A stretch of 64,000 bases of DNA from an uncultured Flavobacteriaceae bacterium (GTDB taxonomy: Bacteria > Bacteroidota > Bacteroidia > Flavobacteriales > Flavobacteriaceae): NCBI GenBank assembly GCA_947494695.1, contig CANLWB010000007.1, forward strand, positions 248,001 to 312,000. Direction: 5' to 3'. The position numbers were made by a program, and so were the translations under genes. Positions 62,476 through 64,000 of the stretch are shown in pieces; the first letter of the stretch is position 1, and the number at the start of each line of letters is the position of its first letter. Under the pieces are notes generated by a model. That model saw only the letters and a list, made by a program, of their open reading frames with translations. It ran no database searches and was not told the origin of the DNA.

Positions 62476-64000
62476 TTATGATATTAGAGGAAGTTTTATG
62501 ATGAATGTACTTCCTTTTTCTTTTTCGCTTTCAACAGAAACATACCCCTGGTGATCATCTACAATACGCTTTACATAGGCCAGTCCTAAGCCATGGCCTT
62601 TAACATTATGTATATTTCCAGTATGTTCTCTATAAAACTTTTCAAATACTTTTTTAACGGCGGCTTTACTCATGCCTATACCGTGATCTTTAATCTTTAA
62701 TAAAATATTAGTTCCTACATTTTCTGTGTATACCTCTACTTTAGGGGCATCTGTAGAATACTTTATCGCATTGTCTAATATATTAACAATAACATTAGTA
62801 AAATGTGTCTCATTGGCTAAAATTGAAGATTTTTCAGCTTCAAAACGCGTTTTAATATACCCCTGTCGGTTTTCAACAATAAGGCTTACATGTGTAATAG
62901 CTTCCTCAACCAAATCATGTAACTTAACTCTATCTTTACTAATATTAAGCTCATTCTTTTCTAATTTAGATATCCTTAAAACGTTCTCAACCTGAGCATG
63001 CATACGTTTATTTTCATCTTTTATCATGGAAAGATAACGTTTTACTTTTTCTTCATCATCTATAACTTTTGGGTTTTTTATGGCATCTAGAGCTAAATTA
63101 ATAGTGGCAATAGGTGTCTTAAACTCGTGAGTCATGTTATTGATGAAATCGGTCTTTATCTCTGAAATCTTACGTTGTTTAATAAGCTGATAAAGTGCAC
63201 TCAAATACGTTATAATAATAATCGCTGTAAAAATAATTGACAGCAGTATCATGCCCATGATAGACGATAAAACAAACGTTTTATCGTCCGTAAAATTGAC
63301 GTGTAGTTTGTATGGACTTCGATTGTTCTCATCGTAAAATATGGGTACCTTAAAAGGTGATTTTTTATTAAACTCGAAACCATCACTTTGAACTTTTGTT
63401 GCTAAATCATTACTGTAAATAGCAAATTCAAAATCTATGTTTATATCATCTTCACTAAGCTTTTTAGAAATTAGCTCTTTAATTTTCTCTTCGGAAACGC
63501 GCTGATGAATTGGGATTTTCTTTGTATAAGCTCTGAAGTTTTTATCAAAATAATTTTTCTCAGCCTCTTTTATTCGGCCACTATTCATGATATTTACAAT
63601 GGGGCTCTTTACAATATCCTTTTCTGAAAAATCTGAACCTCGATATACCTCCAAATTCGAGCTACCTACAACCGATGTTCCTATAATTTTTTCAATATTA
63701 AGACTATCTAAACCAATGTCAAAGAGCGATGCTGATAATTTATAATTTCCTTCTAAAATTCCGCTTCTATAAATAAGGGTCTCATTTGTATTATTATTTT
63801 GCTGATAAATAAACAATTGAGAAACCGCTACAGAGTCCACCTCCTTCTCATTAGAAATTAACTCCTGATATCTGGAAAAATGGGTATCCAATTCTTCCGA
63901 TTGAACCCTATTTGAAACTGCATATAAAGATTTAATCACACTCGATTTAAATCTCTTTTTCTCGTTCTTGACGGAGTCGTTTATAAAATAAGCCTGAACG
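62476..64000 (-). CDS. Sensor histidine kinase, 5' end outside window
   Basis: The open frame reaches base 64000 (reading VQAYFINDSVKNEKKRFKSS before the GTG at 63939), so the gene is truncated by the window edge. A periplasmic sensor region is followed by a membrane segment (MGMILLSIIFTAIIIITYLS), then the HisKA domain with phospho-accepting His in NNMTHEFKTPIATI, and HATPase motifs NILDNAIKYS, DHGIGM and GLGLAYVKRI. The partner regulator is 3 bp downstream. The stimulus is unknown; the system resembles envelope-sensing pairs of Bacteroidota. Confidence 0.9.
   Translation of the reverse strand, partial: VQAYFINDSVKNEKKRFKSSVIKSLYAVSNRVQSEELDTHFSRYQELISNEKEVDSVAVSQLFIYQQNNNTNETLIYRSGILEGNYKLSASLFDIGLDSLNIEKIIGTSVVGSSNLEVYRGSDFSEKDIVKSPIVNIMNSGRIKEAEKNYFDKNFRAYTKKIPIHQRVSEEKIKELISKKLSEDDINIDFEFAIYSNDLATKVQSDGFEFNKKSPFKVPIFYDENNRSPYKLHVNFTDDKTFVLSSIMGMILLSIIFTAIIIITYLSALYQLIKQRKISEIKTDFINNMTHEFKTPIATINLALDAIKNPKVIDDEEKVKRYLSMIKDENKRMHAQVENVLRISKLEKNELNISKDRVKLHDLVEEAITHVSLIVENRQGYIKTRFEAEKSSILANETHFTNVIVNILDNAIKYSTDAPKVEVYTENVGTNILLKIKDHGIGMSKAAVKKVFEKFYREHTGNIHNVKGHGLGLAYVKRIVDDHQGYVSVESEKEKGSTFIIKLPLIS

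Overview
The window looks like chromosomal DNA of a Bacteroidota bacterium, most likely a marine Flavobacteriaceae. The DNA is AT-rich. It carries TonB-dependent receptors with carboxypeptidase-like N-terminal domains, DUF6146, DUF6787 and DUF5916 proteins, an S1 sulfatase, lipoproteins with short lipoboxes, and several TAnnTTTG-type -7 promoter elements. No tRNA, rRNA, CRISPR array, prophage or intact insertion sequence was recognised.

Layout. Bases 1-4.4 kb hold the end of a di-haem cytochrome c peroxidase, a TetR regulator behind a tandem palindromic operator, a degenerate GIY-YIG protein, a decayed SnoaL-like/HxlR-like patch and a secreted carboxypeptidase-like protein. A beta-helix lipoprotein follows. 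Then come parE-parC (5.9-10.5 kb), a DMT exporter, ychF, a SUKH-like protein and a methionine aminopeptidase gene with its middle deleted. After a large TonB receptor lies a compact T6SS(iii)-type cargo cassette (17.7-20.4 kb): an Hcp/TssD tube protein with an extra C-terminal domain, a lipase-like effector with a GHSHGG elbow, and a small membrane protein that may be the immunity factor. No T6SS machinery genes are nearby.

From 20.8 to 33.2 kb are a second carboxypeptidase-like protein, an AraC regulator, a lipoprotein, an S1 sulfatase, a ferredoxin divergent from a LuxC-type acyl-CoA reductase, serC-serA and a lipoprotein GH2 glycosidase. From 33.4 to 41.8 kb are a DUF937 protein, a DUF6146/DUF6787/His-rich protein/TonB receptor/lipoprotein run that looks like transition-metal uptake, an orphan TPR histidine kinase and folE. 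From 42 to 51.9 kb are a DUF5916 outer-membrane protein, a LolD-like ABC ATPase, a lipoprotein, a TIGR02757 protein, an S10 peptidase gene with one in-frame stop, an M61 peptidase and a GT2 glycosyltransferase. From 52 to 56.7 kb runs a tight operon: a BatA-type protein, a dihydroorotase homologue lacking its metal ligands, a small membrane protein, an esterase and an NTF2-like protein.

The stretch 57-61.6 kb is a minus-strand accessory patch of small genes. It includes a Crp-like regulator, a frameshifted gene, a VOC protein, an endonuclease C-terminal scrap and a truncated macro-domain gene overlapping a DUF6881 gene. The window ends in an OmpR-type response regulator and its histidine kinase, which runs off the right edge.

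Most of the window is ordinary flavobacterial chromosome. The parts most worth a second look are the T6SS cargo cassette, the conserved-looking but non-catalytic dihydroorotase, the metal-uptake cluster, and at least five broken or truncated genes.
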